Below are positions 19,321 to 32,860 of a stretch of DNA of 64,000 bases, piece after piece. A program made the position numbers and the translations under genes. Source of the DNA: Pachyseris speciosa (taxonomy: Eukaryota; Cnidaria; Anthozoa; Scleractinia; Pachyseridae); NCBI GenBank assembly GCA_016490735.1, contig JAEMWC010000053.1, forward strand, positions 601,501 through 665,500, given 5' to 3'. Position 1 is the stretch's first letter. Each line of letters begins with the position of its first letter. Under the pieces are notes generated by a model. The model was not told the DNA's origin, ran no database searches, and saw only the letters and a list, made by a program, of their open reading frames with translations.

Positions 19321-20024
19321 GGGGGCAGAAAAGTAAGGAAAAATAAGTCTCACTCTTCTCTATGTACAATTGAAATTGCATGACATTTCATCAAACATCA
19401 AACAGCCCATAAAACAAATTAATGCCAAATATTATCCAAACAAATTACAAGACTGGAGTGACCTGATACTAAAAACGTTTTGAGTGTACGTAGGAGAAGG
19501 AAGGTCAAAAGGACTGATGAGATAGAACTGAAGACTGGTCAGAAAAATAAAAATAAAAAATTCATTAGGCAATGAAATCACACAGCTAAATTGATTTATA
19601 TAGCACTTAATTGGCAACTACTGAAGCACTATTGGTTTTTTCATTCAAGTCATTTCACTGGCTTTGCATAATACTAGAGAAAGAAACTATACAATGTATT
19701 TAACTGAAGAAAAAGATTCAAACTTCTGAAAAAATACTGTAAAAATAATGTATTTTAGAAAGCGGTACATATGTACCTGAATCAACTGAGGATTGATGGA
19801 AATTATTGTACATGTATGCACAGTGAATGGCTTTTGTTTTTTCCTCAGGGAAATAAATTATTTATGAATACTCAAAACTTGACACATTAGACTCGATTAC
19901 CACGTCTTAAAATTCGTTATGTAATTAAAGAATGGAGTTAATTGAGGATTGAGTTGACAATAGTTAGTTTGAATCTTTGTGCAATTATGTGAGAATCAAA
20001 AAGAGCGTTTCAAAATTTAGAGTT
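18261..20024. other. Non-coding, low-complexity tracts
   Basis: No gene is convincing. A poly-T then poly-G tract lies at about 19,290-19,326, followed by GT-rich sequence. Repeated CCAAAAG/ACATTT words occur near 18,555-18,620. Confidence 0.5.
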
Positions 20025-20158
20025 TACCTCGGTGTAAAAACCTGGCGAGGTTTTATTTGTTTTACGAGGTATTGTTTTGCAGTACTCCATAGTCTGGAAA
20101 GTTTTGTTTTCTTTGTTTTACGTCATTCGTGAGTTTCACAGGTTTTTACACCGAGGTA
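20025..20158. mobile_element. MITE-like inverted repeat
   Basis: TACCTCGGTGTAAAAACCT at 20,025-20,043 is repeated inverted as AGGTTTTTACACCGAGGTA at 20,140-20,158. The interior of about 96 bp does not code. No clear target duplication. Confidence 0.75.
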
Positions 20159-20689
20159 GAGCCGAAATTTCACAGCCAGGCTTCTCTCCTGGCCTGGACT
20201 AATTCTTCATCAATGGCATGTGCCCATTATTATCTCAGCTGTATTTGCAGTTCAAAGACTTGACAACACTTTCATGTCCTATGGCAACACTGTTCAGCAA
20301 ATAAATTTGGAAAAGGGTAATGACACGACATTCATCTAAAGTTTGCGACAAAACAATAAATACATGCACACAAAAAGGCATATGTATAAAGTAAGAATTA
20401 TTTTTCCTTTTGTACAACACAAATATGTTTGACGATATGTCAGAAATACCAATTCCACGCGCAAAATTTACGTTCCCATACTAGATGCTGTCGTCTGGCC
20501 AGAGAACGAGAACAAACCATATCTGACCTCAAATGGAGTTGAGATCGTCCCTGAGATCCTATGACCATAGACCACTTCACAGTTCTTTGCACAGTACCCT
20601 GGCCTTTGAGTGAATGCGAGGCTGGGGTAACCTTGTTTTGATACAAACCTACCTGTTTTTCTTATGGAAATTATGCTGATTAAACTATA

Positions 20690-20694
20690 GTTAG
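20690..20694. other. Left target-site duplication GTTAG
   Basis: GTTAG directly precedes the left LTR and is repeated at 35,743-35,747 directly after the right LTR. Confidence 0.85.
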
Positions 20695-20883
20695 TGTAAT
20701 GTTTATGTTATTAACCGGAAGTCATACGACCGGATATTGCAGTTAGTAGTAGTCTCGCTATGAACTTTGGGAATGAGGCTCTATCGCCATCTTGGCGGAC
20801 CATGTGGTTGATGTTTCTAGTATTCATTAAAATCGTTAGTTTATCCTATGCATCGTGATTCAATGTCTAAAGGAAACATCACA
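20695..20883 (+). repeat. Left LTR
   Basis: Begins TGTAATGTTTATG and ends ACATCACA, 189 bp; matched by 35,554-35,742. The bases after it (TGGCGACAAGGACGGG) are the likely primer-binding site. Confidence 0.88.
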
Positions 20884-20979
20884 AATGGCGACAAGGACGG
20901 GATAGCTATAATTGCTATAAATCTTTGTGTTTAAAGCGCTGAACCGACAAAGAAAGCCTACCGATCGACTGCGTATTCA

Positions 20980-21779
20980 ATGCCTCCGGATTCTTCATCG
21001 ACCTCGTCATCTTCACAGACTTCAGCGATTACTACTTACACCATGGCTACGGGAATAAACCTACCGACGTTCCCTGAATTTGAGCTCCAACCGAGGGACA
21101 CAACGCCTACCCATTTCGAGAAGGACGTAAAGCGTTTGAATAACATGTTCACAGCGATGAACATTACCGGAGTGCCTCAAAAGAAAGCAGTGCTGCTTCA
21201 TTATGTCGGAGAAGAAACCTGCGATATCTTCTAAACTCTTACCGTACCGGAACCGGCTGAAGGAAATGACGTATACAAAATTGCAGTCAAAGCGCTTACC
21301 GATTACCTCGAACCTCAGAAGTGTGTTGATCTACGTCTAGCGTCTACGTCTTTCGTCAGGAAGCCCAAAAATCCGGAGAAAACATTACCGAGTTCTACAC
21401 ACGTCTTCAGCTACTGGCACGCAAATGTGAATTCACTAATACCGAGTTGGAGATTAAGCGGCAAATAATTCAAGGCACTTCTTCGGTTCGTCTCAGGCGT
21501 AAAGCCATCGAACAGAACCTTAACCTAGAAAACCTGCTCAAGGCCGCTCGTGCCATGGAAACCACTGACGAGCAAACCAGCGAGATTGAGAAACAGCAGT
21601 CACATGCAGTTGGTTTTGGTCGAAAGAGAACAAGTGACAATCAACAGAAGGAGAGTTCCAGTGGTCAACCAAAGTCTGGTGTTCATAACGTGAAATGTGG
21701 TCTGTGTTGTGGAAGGTATCCACATCAAGGTAACTGTCCTGCACAAATGAATCACTTCTCTAAAGTTTTATCGCAGTAA
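20980..21779 (+). pseudogene. Gypsy gag, stop-interrupted
   Basis: The first segment (20,980-21,234) contains INLPTFPEFELQPRD and GVPQKKAVLLHYVGEET, the capsid-like start of cnidarian Gypsy gag, and is cut by TAA at 21,232. Further pieces continue in other frames to a zinc-knuckle-like CGLCCGRYPHQGNCPAQ near 21,700-21,750. The frames are shifted at least once more between. It would form the retrotransposon particle core. It is decayed in this copy. Confidence 0.75.
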
Positions 21780-21819
21780 ACCCAGCAATCGCTCAAAATC
21801 CACCCGTCCGAGAAAGCCA

Positions 21820-24660
21820 TTGAAAGGTAGCCACCGCGCCAGATCTGTTGACATTGGTGCAGCTTCAACCTTACTGAGTGCTGATGGTAACAACAGTGAC
21901 GAGTACACCTTTCATATCGGCATGCAGGAACGTCAAATCGCCAAATCCATCTTTCAAGTCAGGATTATGGACACACCCATCCACTTAATGGCAGATTCTG
22001 GAACAACAGTGAACATCCTGAGCAAAAGGAACTTTGATAGCTTGAAACCGAAACCGAAACTGACGAATACAAATGTCAAAGTGTATCCATACATGTCTGC
22101 TGAACTGCTCAATCTGGGTGACAAACTACGAGCTAACATTGCTAGTGATCATTGCTCATCAGAAGAAACATTCTATGTTGCAGAGGGCTCGTCAGGTTCT
22201 ATACTCAGCTGGATGACATCACAGAAATTGAATCTCATCAAAGCTGTCAGCATGGTTGAAAAACCTCCTGTGAATCTGGCACCGGGTGCCCAAGATTTCC
22301 TTAATGACTTTCCCAGTCTAACTAATGGAATGGGCGAATACAAAGGTGAACCAGTACGCATACATGGTGACGAAACTGTCAAACCAGTGGCACAGCCGCA
22401 CCGTCGCATACCTTTTCATGTCCGGAAACAAGTGGAAGAGAAACTGAGGAAACTTGAGAATGAAGACATCACTGAACGTGACGAGGGCCCAACCCCGTGG
22501 GTTTCGCCAATTGTTGTTGTACCCAAACCCCACAAGCCAAACGGAATCAGAATCTGTGTCGACATGCGGTCCCTAAGCAAAGCCATCATCAGGTAAAGGC
22601 ACATCATCCCCACCATTGATGATGTAGTGTCTGACTTAAATGGCTGCAAAGTGTTTAGCAAGATTGATCTAAATCAAAGGTACCATCAAATTCCACTCCA
22701 CTCTGACTCAAGACCACTGACAACATTCTCCACCCACGTCGGGTTATTCCGTTACAAGCGTCTTACCTTTGGTCTGTCATGCGCTGCAGACAATCAACTT
22801 ACCTAAGTGTCAGTTTCGAGTTCCCCCTTTGGCCATGTGTCCTCTGAAAAGAGCATGTCACCTGATCCGAGAAAAGTTGAAGCTCCTCAAAGCGCTGACC
22901 CACCAACCAACGTATCAGAAGTACGAAGCCTCCTTAGCTCTGCTGCATTCTGCTCAAGGTTCATCAAATACTTTGCAAATATTACTAGACCTCTTTGGCA
23001 GCTGACCTGTGATAGAGTGAGCTGGCAATGGACCCAAGAGGAGCAGTCATCATTTGAACACCTAAAAGAAGCATTGTCAGTCAAGACGACTCTTGGATAC
23101 TTTGACCTTAAGAAACCTATTTCCATCTTCGTTGATGGTAGCCCCATTGGTTTAGGTGCTGTCCTGCCCCAAGAAGATGATTCGACCAAAGAGGTGACAC
23201 CGCTGCACTATGAAAGTTGTCCGCTTACCCCCACACAAGTAAGATATCCTCAAATTGATCGTGAAGCTTTGTCGATTTACTGTGCAATCAAACGCTTTCA
23301 CCTGTTTGTTTATGGCTAGGAGTTCAAGGTCATCACCGACCACAGACCCCTAGTGGCTTTGTTCAACAACCCGTCGTCCAAGCCCTCCGCCAGGATTGAA
23401 CGCTGGCTCATGGAGCTGCAGCAATATCGCTTCACTGTAGAGTATCGCCCAGGTGCCTCAAAACCAGCTGAGTACGCTTCAAGACACCCTGTTGGAGATC
23501 CAGAATCCCTCATCTATGAAGTAGAATCAGAGGAACACATTTATTTCATCGCAAGGAATGCAGTATCGAAAGCCATCACATTCTCTGAGATAGAGACTGC
23601 AACTGCAAAGAATCCAATGCTTCAAGCTGTTATGTCTGCGGTCAAGTCTAACTGCTGGCATAAAGCCCCACCTGACGTGTCACTATCTGAGCTGTCATGC
23701 TATGCACAAGTGAAAGATCACCTAACTTGTACAGACACCATCTTGCTGAAATCAGATCGCCTTGTGGTACCGGCTGTATTGCAAGAGCGAATTGTTGACA
23801 TTGCTCACGAAGTCCATATAGGCATAGTAAAGACAAAAGCTCTCCTGGGAGAGAAGGTGTGGTTTCCATACATGGACAAGATGGTGGAAATGAAGATTAA
23901 GATCTGCTTACCGTGTCAAGTTGTTACCCCAGTCTACACTAGAGAACCACTTCAAATGTCTGTACTACCTGACAACCCTTTTGATGAAGTGAGCATTGAC
24001 TTTGCACACTTGGATGGCGAGACCCTGCTTTTAGTGGTTGATGACTACTCAAGATTCCCGTTCGTGGAGCCGGTGTCATCTACGTCTGCCAGTGCTGTCA
24101 TATCCAAGTTAGACCAGCTGTTTGCTACATTTGTTTGCCACCATTCAATAGAGAAGAATTTGCTACGTTTACTCGTGTGCTTGGTTTTAGACACCGCAAA
24201 GTCACTTTGCTCTGGCCAAGGGCTAATGGCGATGTGGAGAGATTTGTAAAAACGCTAAAGAAATGCATCAAGGCTGCTAAAGCAGAAGGGAGAAATTGGA
24301 GAAAGGAGCTGCAAGCCATTTTGCGTAATTACCGCACCAAGCCCCATGCAACCACCGGTGTTGCACCTGCTGTGTTATTGTTAAAACGCCCTGTTCGCAA
24401 CAAACTTCCGCAAGCCAACGATATAGATCCTGTGTCTGAGATCTTCCGCGAACATGACTCCTCACAGAAGTCCAAGATCAAGCTTCATGCTGACAACAAG
24501 GCCTATGTGAAACCCTGCACTATCTCCCCTGGTGAAACTCCGTTTTTCTGTATCAAAAGGAGGAACTGTTTATGATCTCACTCCCCTGACAGTTGTGGAT
24601 AAGAAGGGCAGTATGATCACGGCTAAAAATGAAAACCACACAGTTACAAGAAATTCATCA
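21820..24660 (+). pseudogene. Gypsy pol: protease, RT, RNase H, integrase with deletions
   Basis: In order: a retropepsin site (MADSGTTVNIL near 21,990); the RT start (PHRRIPFHVRKQVEEKLRKL, PTPWVSPIVVVPKPHKPNG); RT fingers up to FGLSCAA at about 22,787; and RNase H (ISIFVDGSPIGLGAV, then ITDHRPLVALF). The integrase HHCC region (HEVHIG...CLPCQ near 23,800-23,930) and core (SIDFAHLDG, VVDDYSRFPF, NGDVERF) follow. The RT palm with the catalytic DD motif is missing: the frame jumps from SCAA to a KCQFRVP block. The integrase second Asp segment is also missing before PPFNREEFATF. Stops at about 22,594 and 23,317 add to this. It is non-functional. Confidence 0.87.
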
Positions 24661-25079
24661 TCATAACGAGCCAGAGGTTCTTAGCAACCACAAAAATACC
24701 TCTGGATCCCGCTGAGATAGGGGGCAATTTGCCACCAATCTCAGCAGGATATCCAGCTACTCTGAACATTCCAATGTAATCGAATCGCTTCTGGCACTCG
24801 TTTCTGTTTGATATGGGGCGTCAATTTTCACGCTTATCTGTCATAATCCTTAAACGTGAACGTTTATTTATGGCGAGAGTTTAATTAAATTCTATCTTTA
24901 GACCTGATGCACACGAAACATGACTGTGGGACCGGGAAAAACGAAACCCAATAGTTTGTTTTGGTTTTGATGAATTACTCTTGAGTAGGCTCACCGGTTC
25001 CAGAAAATAGCACTAAATTACAACCAAAGGCTCGAGTTTTCTTTGTTTCTCTTTCGCATGCAATATGGGAAAAATAATA

Positions 25080-25307
25080 GGGATGTTTATACGAGAGAAA
25101 ATAAGCCGCGGCTTACTCTGGTTGCGGCTTACATAAGACGCGAAAGGAACCATTTATACGAGTAAAAACACCAAGCTAGGCCAGGATAAGCCGCAGCTTG
25201 AGAAAGCCGTGAACATAGATTTTGTACCATTTATACGGAGTGTTCGCGTCTTATGTAAGCCGTGGCCAGAGTAAGCCGTGGCTTATTTTCTCTCGTATAA
25301 ACGGCCC
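25080..25307. mobile_element. 228-bp MITE with TA target duplication
   Basis: GGGATGTTTATACGAGAGAA at the left is matched inverted by TTCTCTCGTATAAACGGCCC at the right, each flanked by TA. The arms continue into AATAAGCCGCGGCTTAC and its inverse. TA duplication and short length suit a Tc1/mariner-derived MITE. Confidence 0.82.
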
Positions 25308-25929
25308 TAATGTGTTTTGTTTTTGGAGGGAGATATATCTCTTTTGAACGCTAATTAAAATTCGCTCGTATTCCTAGATCAAACATACTTGCCATACATG
25401 GTAATAGTGAACATATTTGCAAGTAATTTACACAAATCAGTCTGCAATTATTACCCTTCCTGAACACCGTGAAGGTAAATTAACATCACTGAGCTAAAAT
25501 AATTCGCTTCAATATGTGATATCGTTGCGTGCTCATGAACAGAACTTTTGTAAACTATCCGTACGGTTTCCCTAGGAACTGATAAAATTCTCGTTGAATA
25601 ATTCCTCAATAATCTCGGCAAACGTCGAAGTGGAAGTTTCAGTATTCGACTTCCGAAACCGACCTTGGCAGGAAAAGCGGCAACGGCGACTGTATCGAAA
25701 TCATCATTTCAAAATATAACTTCTCCTTTTTCTAACTCTTTCCCGATTGTTAAAATTTGTTTCACTTGGAAAATGCTGGCGAACTGTCCAAGGACTAAAT
25801 TACTCTGAAGGGCATTAAAGTAAGGAAAACGTTCTCGAAAAATACAGTCATCCGAACGCGTTATTGTTCTGCAAAGAAATGTACCAAATGTAAAACGTTT
25901 TGGTCATTAAACCTGCTTACAACATTTGC

Positions 25930-26778
25930 CTAGATTTTTATCTGCACTTCATAAAACTGTTCATGTTATATATCCCAGAAGCACTCAGGCATACAGTGAT
26001 GCCAGGACCTCAACATGGATGAACCAGAAAAAATATGGAACATTTTCCTAGATTTTTATCTGCACTTCAAAACACTGTTCATGTTATATATCCCAGAAGC
26101 ACTCAGGCATACAGTGATGCCAGGACCTCAACCTGGATGAACCAGAAAAGATATGGAACATTTGCCTAGATTTATATCTGCACTTCAAAAAACTGTTCAT
26201 GTTATATATCCCAGAAGCACTCAGGCATACAGTGATGCCAGGACCTCAACCTGGATGAACCAGAAAAGATATAGAACATTTGCCTAAATTTTTATCTGCA
26301 TTTCCAAAAAAAACCTGTTATGTTAAATATCTCAGAAGCGCTCAGGCATACAGTTATGCCAGGACCTCAACCTGAATGAACCAGAAAAGATATTGAACAT
26401 GTTCCTAGATTTTTGTCTGCACTTCAAAAAACTGTTCATGTTATATATCCCAGAAGCACTCAGGCATACAGTGATGCCAGGACCTCAACCTGAATGAACC
26501 AGAAAAGATATAGAACATTTGCCTAAATTTTTATCTGCGCTTCAAAAAAAATGTTCATGTTATATATCCCAGAAGCGCTGAGGCATACAGTGATGCCAGG
26601 ACTTCAACCTGGATGAACCAGAAAAGATATTGAACATTTTCCAAGATTTTTATCTGCACTTCATAAAACTGTTCATGTTATATATCCCAAAAGCACTCAG
26701 GCATACATTGATGCCAGGACCTCAACCTGAATGAACCAGAAAAGATATAGAATATTTTCCTAAATTTTTATCTGCAAG
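25930..26778 (+). repeat. Minisatellite, about 119-bp unit, seven copies
   Basis: Units begin near 25,932, 26,049, 26,168, 26,287, 26,406, 26,525 and 26,643, with a partial at 26,762. Each has TTTTTATCTGCACTTC, ATATATCCCAGAAGC, a palindrome-like GGCATACAGTGATGCC and CTCAACCTGGATGAACCAG. No reading frame is conserved across units. Confidence 0.88.
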
Positions 26779-28159
26779 TTACATAAGTTAAATCACTTGA
26801 ATATTTTACTATTGCTATTTTCCACGCACAAACAAACACAGAGTCCTAAACTCCATGGTAGTTTGAAAAGGCTTTCAGAAGTTGTTTCTGGACGATAATA
26901 TATTCTCCAACGATAATTTTCAATTTTCAAACTGCCACTATTTTAATCACCACCATAAGTGGAAGAAATAGTCGCCAGATAAAATATTTGTGCTTTGACA
27001 GAGAGCAGCTATGTAAAAGATTTAAGTACCCATATCCAGTTATAAAGACAAAATAAGGAGCCGCCCACTTCCGCGCTCCCTCACCAGCCCGATCGTGGAT
27101 TGATACCGAGTGCGCGCGTAATTCGCGGCTTCATATTTAATTTGCCGCCAGATTTTAATTAATTTGCCGCCGGAATAAACATGAACTTTGCTACATATAC
27201 ATAAATACGCTTGAACAGAAAGATTACCGCTCAACAATGGTCCGAAACCGAATCATTTCTTACAGAAAATTTACATTAGAATATAATCCCAGGGAAAATG
27301 TCATGGGCGATTCCTACCAAACGTACCAATGTAACAAAATCGAAAGTTACGTCGATCTTACCTCTTATGTTCGTATTTCCGCTTTTAAAATTGTCTGAAG
27401 GCGATTTACTTCGGCTTAAAATATAGTTACAACTTACCAAAGTCCATTGCACGTCAATGAAATCACCAGGTAAAACAGAATTTCAGCCTGAGAAGGCGTC
27501 ACTCTCTTTAATTTCTGTCCATCACATACCGAGATATGCCGATTATCCCCTCGAAAATCTCAACGAATTGCTAAAGCATAACCTTTGACAAAACTAGCGT
27601 TTCATCGTACAAGTAAAACCATAAAATGCCATAAGAACAAGGCGTAAGCGTGCCGCGTGCCGGTTAATTAAATACTGCCGCTGAAGCGCAAAAACAATAC
27701 TTCTTTCAAGGTGTGCTAAGATGCTCCTGCAGTGAAACCACAAATGGAGTACGTTGACGGCTCTAATGCAGACCTATAACGTCACTCCTTAGCAACCAGA
27801 CTTAGGAGATTTTTTAACTTCCGGTCACAGCATGAAAAGGCGAATTTAAGTTGGAGTAATGTTAGCATAAATCCGCCGTAAAGTTTGGATTTAAGAAGCT
27901 TTACGCTACATTTACATTATGTAAATGCCAGCTTTACGCTACCTTTACGCGTAAACGTAAAGCTCGTGTAATGAGACTTCTTTAAGAGCCCTTTAAGCAC
28001 TGTGTAAAGCTGGCGTAAAGTTTGGATTTACGAAGCTTTACGCAACATTTACGTTCTGTAATTGCAACATTTACGCTACCTTTACGCTTAAATGTAAAGC
28101 TAGTGTAATGAGACTCCAAGAGGCCTTTAAGCATTGTGTAAAGCTGTTGTAAAGTAGAG

Positions 28160-31100
28160 ATTTAGACCAGTTTGGTGGCCCTTGCTACACTTTAAAAGTA
28201 AGTTGTTGTGATCCTTTGCACTTGTAATTTATGTTACTGTACCTTAATATTGGCTCTAACAACTATATTATTTATAGTTGTTTTAACTCCATTTTTTTGG
28301 TTTGGGTGGTGAATCTGTGGTAACCAATAAGTTAATGGGCAGTACATGTAGATATAACTATTCCCTGTGGGTTGGAAAAGAAACTGTGAAACTAATAATA
28401 AAAGATTAAATTAACTATATAATGACAGTACCATTGAACGCTTTTAATGGTTATTCTAACAACTTTCTTCATTGCTACAAACTGATGACAATAATCACGC
28501 AATAAAAGTTAATTTTAACATACAGCTGTTTCCCTTCTACTGTATGTTTCTAAATCCAGCTACATGTAGCTTTATACAAACACTGATTTGCTGCATCAGT
28601 TAAAAGGAAACCTATGAAATTAACTATTAACATTTACAAAGTACACAGGATAATTTGGAAAGTGGAGAGCATATTGCTCAGGGATATACGAATATTAAAA
28701 CCTGAACAAAATAAAAGTACAGCCTGAAATGCAAGGTTGTTTTCATAAACCACATAAAATAGGGCAGAACTATAGAGCATTCTGGCTAAACTGTGTCAAA
28801 GAGGAACTCAAGTCTTAGCTTTCAACAAATCAGACAAAGTGTTTTCACACAAAAGTGGAAGTGTGGCACTACACTGGCCCAGCAGGATATGCTCTAAAAT
28901 AAATAGCAGGCAAGGGTTTCTAAGTGTAGCAGTTGCTACCAACTACTCCAGTTATATGCTGGCCATTACTACAAAATATTTTGACAGGGCTGCCATTACC
29001 CTTTTGGATACTACATATTGAAACTACCCACAAGGGAGCTATTGTATTATAATGCTCTGTGGTTGGAATTGGAGTCCACCAGTGCTCATCAGCCTAATGG
29101 ACTGCAAGCAGTTCCTCTTTCTTTCCTTCGTCAATCTTGTGAGTGATTGCGAAGCACAAGATGTGAAGGAAAGAAAGAGGGACTGCTCGAAGTCTACATC
29201 AGCCTTAGTGAAGTTGTTGTTCCCACAAGTTCACGAGACTCCTCATCATCATCTTCGCTCTAAAAACTGCAAAAAAAAATTGGTTTAGAATGCTACAAGG
29301 AAAATTACAGTATGAAAGGATTCAGAAGTGTATAGTTTGCACATACAGTGTACATGTATAACATGCAGTCTACAGTCTCTAAATTTGTGATCAAGTTCAA
29401 CTTTTCAAACCAGTTACATTTTTCATGGTCATCAATTACATTTGTCTCAGATTTATTGTATGTAAGGATAACATAGCTTGGAAAAGTAGAAAAGAACAAT
29501 ATTGCAGACTGGTTCCCAAGGTTTTTTTCATTTAAACATATTTGCTGGCAAAGTTGGCCCCGATAGTTACAGTGCTCATCGAGAGGGCTCACTTTGAAAA
29601 TGAAAATTATTTACAAATAACATTAAATTACATGTAGGTTGGGTCAGAATAAAAAAGAAAAACAAAAACAAAAAGCACCTACACACACTAAAGGGGAAAA
29701 GATGAAAAGAGGAGCTGACAGGTGGAACACACACTATTAAGCATTTCTATGAAATCTCATAGATTCACTTATAAAGGATTGGCAATGAAAAAACAAGTCA
29801 CTAAATGTATTTTGTTCTAACGACAAAAAAGGTGCACCAAACTGAAAACTGATTGTCCAACTGTCAGCTAGTACATGTATGCAAGCAGCAGAGGAGGGCA
29901 GAATAAAGAGGATTGTCAAGCTAATGCTTGATGGTCTCTGTGTGAAAACCACATAAACACACAAGAGATTCTCTACACCCTATTTTAAAAAAGATAATTA
30001 CAGCAGTTTTAAAAGGGGACATGCATCTAAACACAGCCAAGTGTGAATAATTGCATTTCTTCTATCAATAACAGTTACTGTATAAAGACTACTGAGACAA
30101 GGTACATTACAAAGAAAAAGTGAAGCTCGTTTGAAAGAACCAAGAGCAAACGAAAGTTCTAAACCAAAAGAAATGAAAATTGGGTTTCATAACTTCATGC
30201 ACTGTACCTTTGCTCTCATCCAAAATTACTCAGCAGACAGCCGTGCCCCCAAATATATATATCACTCTTGAGCTTCTATAATGGAAGAAATGTAAATACA
30301 ATCATGTGAAAAATCAACAGAAAACAAACCACTCTGTATACTGTGCAATAATAATGCCATACAGACTTGAATTGACACAATATTTGCACACAGATACATA
30401 GACTCGATCGCTGCTGCTCACTTGGGTCCGGGCTTTCCTCCCCAATAGAGCTCTCTCTCGGAGAGGAAAGCCTGGACCTGAGTGAGCGGCGGAAATGGAG
30501 CCTAACAGATACACAGACTTACACTACACCGTACAGTTGTACATGTACCGGTATTACTTTGCTGGAAGTGTATTTCTGCACTTATTTTGTGATTTGAAGG
30601 CGTAAATTCAGCAAATTTACTTACAACTTAAGCCAAAACACTGGACCAACTGGAGTAACACTTTCTTATTGAAGCCTAAACTGAAAAAGAGCAAAATAAT
30701 TAATGTGCATCAAATCCTTTTTGTTTCTGTTTCTTCAGTTATTGGCAAAATAATTACCGGTAATTCAATGAATTCAGGCATCTAGGCCAGTCATACACAG
30801 ACTTAAGTTCCCGAGACAATAAATTATTATACATATTCAGTAGCATACAGTACAACTGTATGTATGTCAGAGCACAGCATTAAGATTTGGATTTAAAGGT
30901 GAAATGTGCTGAAACAGTAAACTCTTCAATTATGCTGATCAGGCAGCTATAAATTTTTACACTCTAAATGTTTTGCATTTAAGCAAGACTTGTTTTTCCA
31001 CAAATTCCAATGCATTATGTTGACTTTTGATATTCATTCATTCAATTTAAACTAAGCCGGACATTCCATTCCTATTGTGTCTGAGAATCCAATCAGGAGA

Positions 31101-31387
31101 GAGAATAGAACCAGCATAATGAAGGGCTGCAAAGGAGGCAGCAGAAACTTAGCCACTGAAATTTAAAAGCCACGGTGTGATTGGTCAGTTCCAGGGAATG
31201 GAATGTCCAGCTTGGTTCAGCAGAAGTTGGTGGGGAGGGCGAATAAGACCGCCACAAACAACGGCTGTGAAGGAGGTGTACAGTATGCACATACGTGTAC
31301 AGTATGTACATGTATTTCTCTGATAGTTTTTGTCTTAAAAACAAGCCCTAGAGGGTTTTTTCTTAACACAACAAAAACTGTCCCTTG
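28160..31387. other. Interior of CACTA-like element, no gene seen
   Basis: Long AT-rich non-coding stretch. Short palindromes occur near 29,105-29,205 (TTCCTCTTTCTTTCCTTC and its inverse), at 30,410-30,495 (CGGGCTTTCCTC/GAGGAAAGCC), and near 31,060-31,210 (GACATTCCATTCC/GGAATGGAATGTC). Confidence 0.6.
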
Positions 31388-31795
31388 AGATAATTTATTG
31401 ATAGCTAAGTGGTAAAGCACCGGACTACCGTGCGGGAGGTCGCGGGTTCTAACCCCGGCCGGACCAACACTCAGGGTCTTTAAATAATTGAGGAGAAAGT
31501 GCTGCCTTTGTAATGACATCTGCAAATGGTTAGACTTTCTAGTCTTCTCGGATAAGGACGATAAATCGTAGGTCCCGTCTCACAACTCTTCATAACTGAT
31601 TCTGTGGGATGTTAAAGAACCCACGCACTGTTCGAAAAGAGTAGGGGACGTAGTCCCCGGTGTGGTGGTCTATCTCTACTTGAATGTGGTTATGGGGGAG
31701 GGTTTGCAGTTACGGGCCTACAGTAATTGGCGCAAGCTGTTGTAGTGTCCCTGCCAGGTCTCTGGCGAAGTGATTAAATAAATAAATTGATTAAA
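31388..31795 (+). repeat. tRNA-derived SINE
   Basis: The head has an A-box-like TAGCTAAGTGGTAAAGC and a B-box GGTTCTAACCC spaced as in a tRNA. A ~300-bp body follows (GATAAGGACGATAAATCGTAGG, GGGATGTTAAAGAACCCACG) and an AAATAAATAAATTGATT tail. The head marks a pol III promoter. It lies within the CACTA-like element. Confidence 0.8.
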
Positions 31796-32618
31796 CTACT
31801 ACAGTAAATCTAGAACAGAAGCAGATTTTAACTGTAATAACATGCATCATGCAAGAAAGTTTCTGTCCACTTCTTAACCTAGACTTTTGCTAGTAATACA
31901 CAATGTCATCGGCTTCCCCATAGGGTCAACTCTCAGGTTAACCAGGGGGATTGCAGAATCAGTCAAGCAAACTCGAGGAATTTCCCTGGTGGGTCGTGGT
32001 ACACTGTATCTTGCAAGACAAAGTCCCCTGGGTGAGGTGTCTCTCAGCAGAAAATCCCCTTGACGTCCTTTACAAACTCATGAATTGACCCCTACCCCTT
32101 AATCTTTGATCTTAAAACAATGTTGAGATTTTCCTCTACCCTCAGGCAAAGAAACCCCATCCATCTCTTTGTATTCCTCCACATACATGTACAGTGTATA
32201 TCCCTGGTTACACTGTAGCCCAGGGATCGACCCCACAGGGAAGCCAACGGCATGTGCATAGCTTCTGATTTAAATTGACCTAGTTTAGAATTCTTTATTC
32301 AAAAAAAAAAAACTCTTAGGACTTAACAATTGATGGAATTCCAATTCAGTTTATACATGACAGTGTAAATTTTAAAAAAATTCCAAATGCTTCAAGACAG
32401 ATAAATTTCATTAGGTACAGTATTACAATACATGTCTTCACCCATATTTGATACTGGTTACTGTCAGTTGACAGTCATGACAAATTAAACAGTTAAAATT
32501 TGACTCCCAAATTCCAGAGTGAATAGAGACTTACAGTGTAGTTCTGTGAGAATTAGTTGGTATTGACCTGATTCCTAATCCACCACAGTAGCTGAGTTGA
32601 ACATCAAAACAAAAGTGT

Positions 32619-32627
32619 GGTTAAAAC
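32619..32627. other. Target duplication GGTTAAAAC, left
   Basis: Nine bases repeated exactly at 32,861-32,869 on the other side of the foldback. Confidence 0.85.
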
Positions 32628-32860
32628 TAGCCTGCGTCGCCGACGTTAACTAACCTCGGTTAGTACCGTCTGCGAAGCAGCGCCAAATTCCTTGTTCTGT
32701 ACCAGAATTTGAGTACGCGTTATGATTGGCTCGTCAACAAAGGCCTTTTGTTGACGGGCCAATCATAACGCGTACTCAAATTCTGGTACAGAACAAGGAA
32801 TTTGGCGCTGCTTCGCAGACGGTACTAACCGAGGTTAGTTAACGTCGGCGACGCAGGCTA
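32628..32860. mobile_element. Foldback MITE, near-perfect 233-bp palindrome
   Basis: Arms of about 115 bp start TAGCCTGCGTCGCCGACG and mirror each other with one clear mismatch (near the central AAAGGCCTTT). The flanking 9-bp duplication suits a Mutator-like (MULE) source. Arm identity implies a young insertion or arm-to-arm conversion. Confidence 0.88.

Noticed and set aside
25930..26778. CRISPR array
   Set aside because: Repeats are 119 bp and contiguous, without unique spacers, and the genome is eukaryotic.
29052..29288. 78-residue coding region
   Set aside because: It spans a palindrome (TTCCTCTTTCTTTCCTTC and its inverse), which creates fortuitous open frames.
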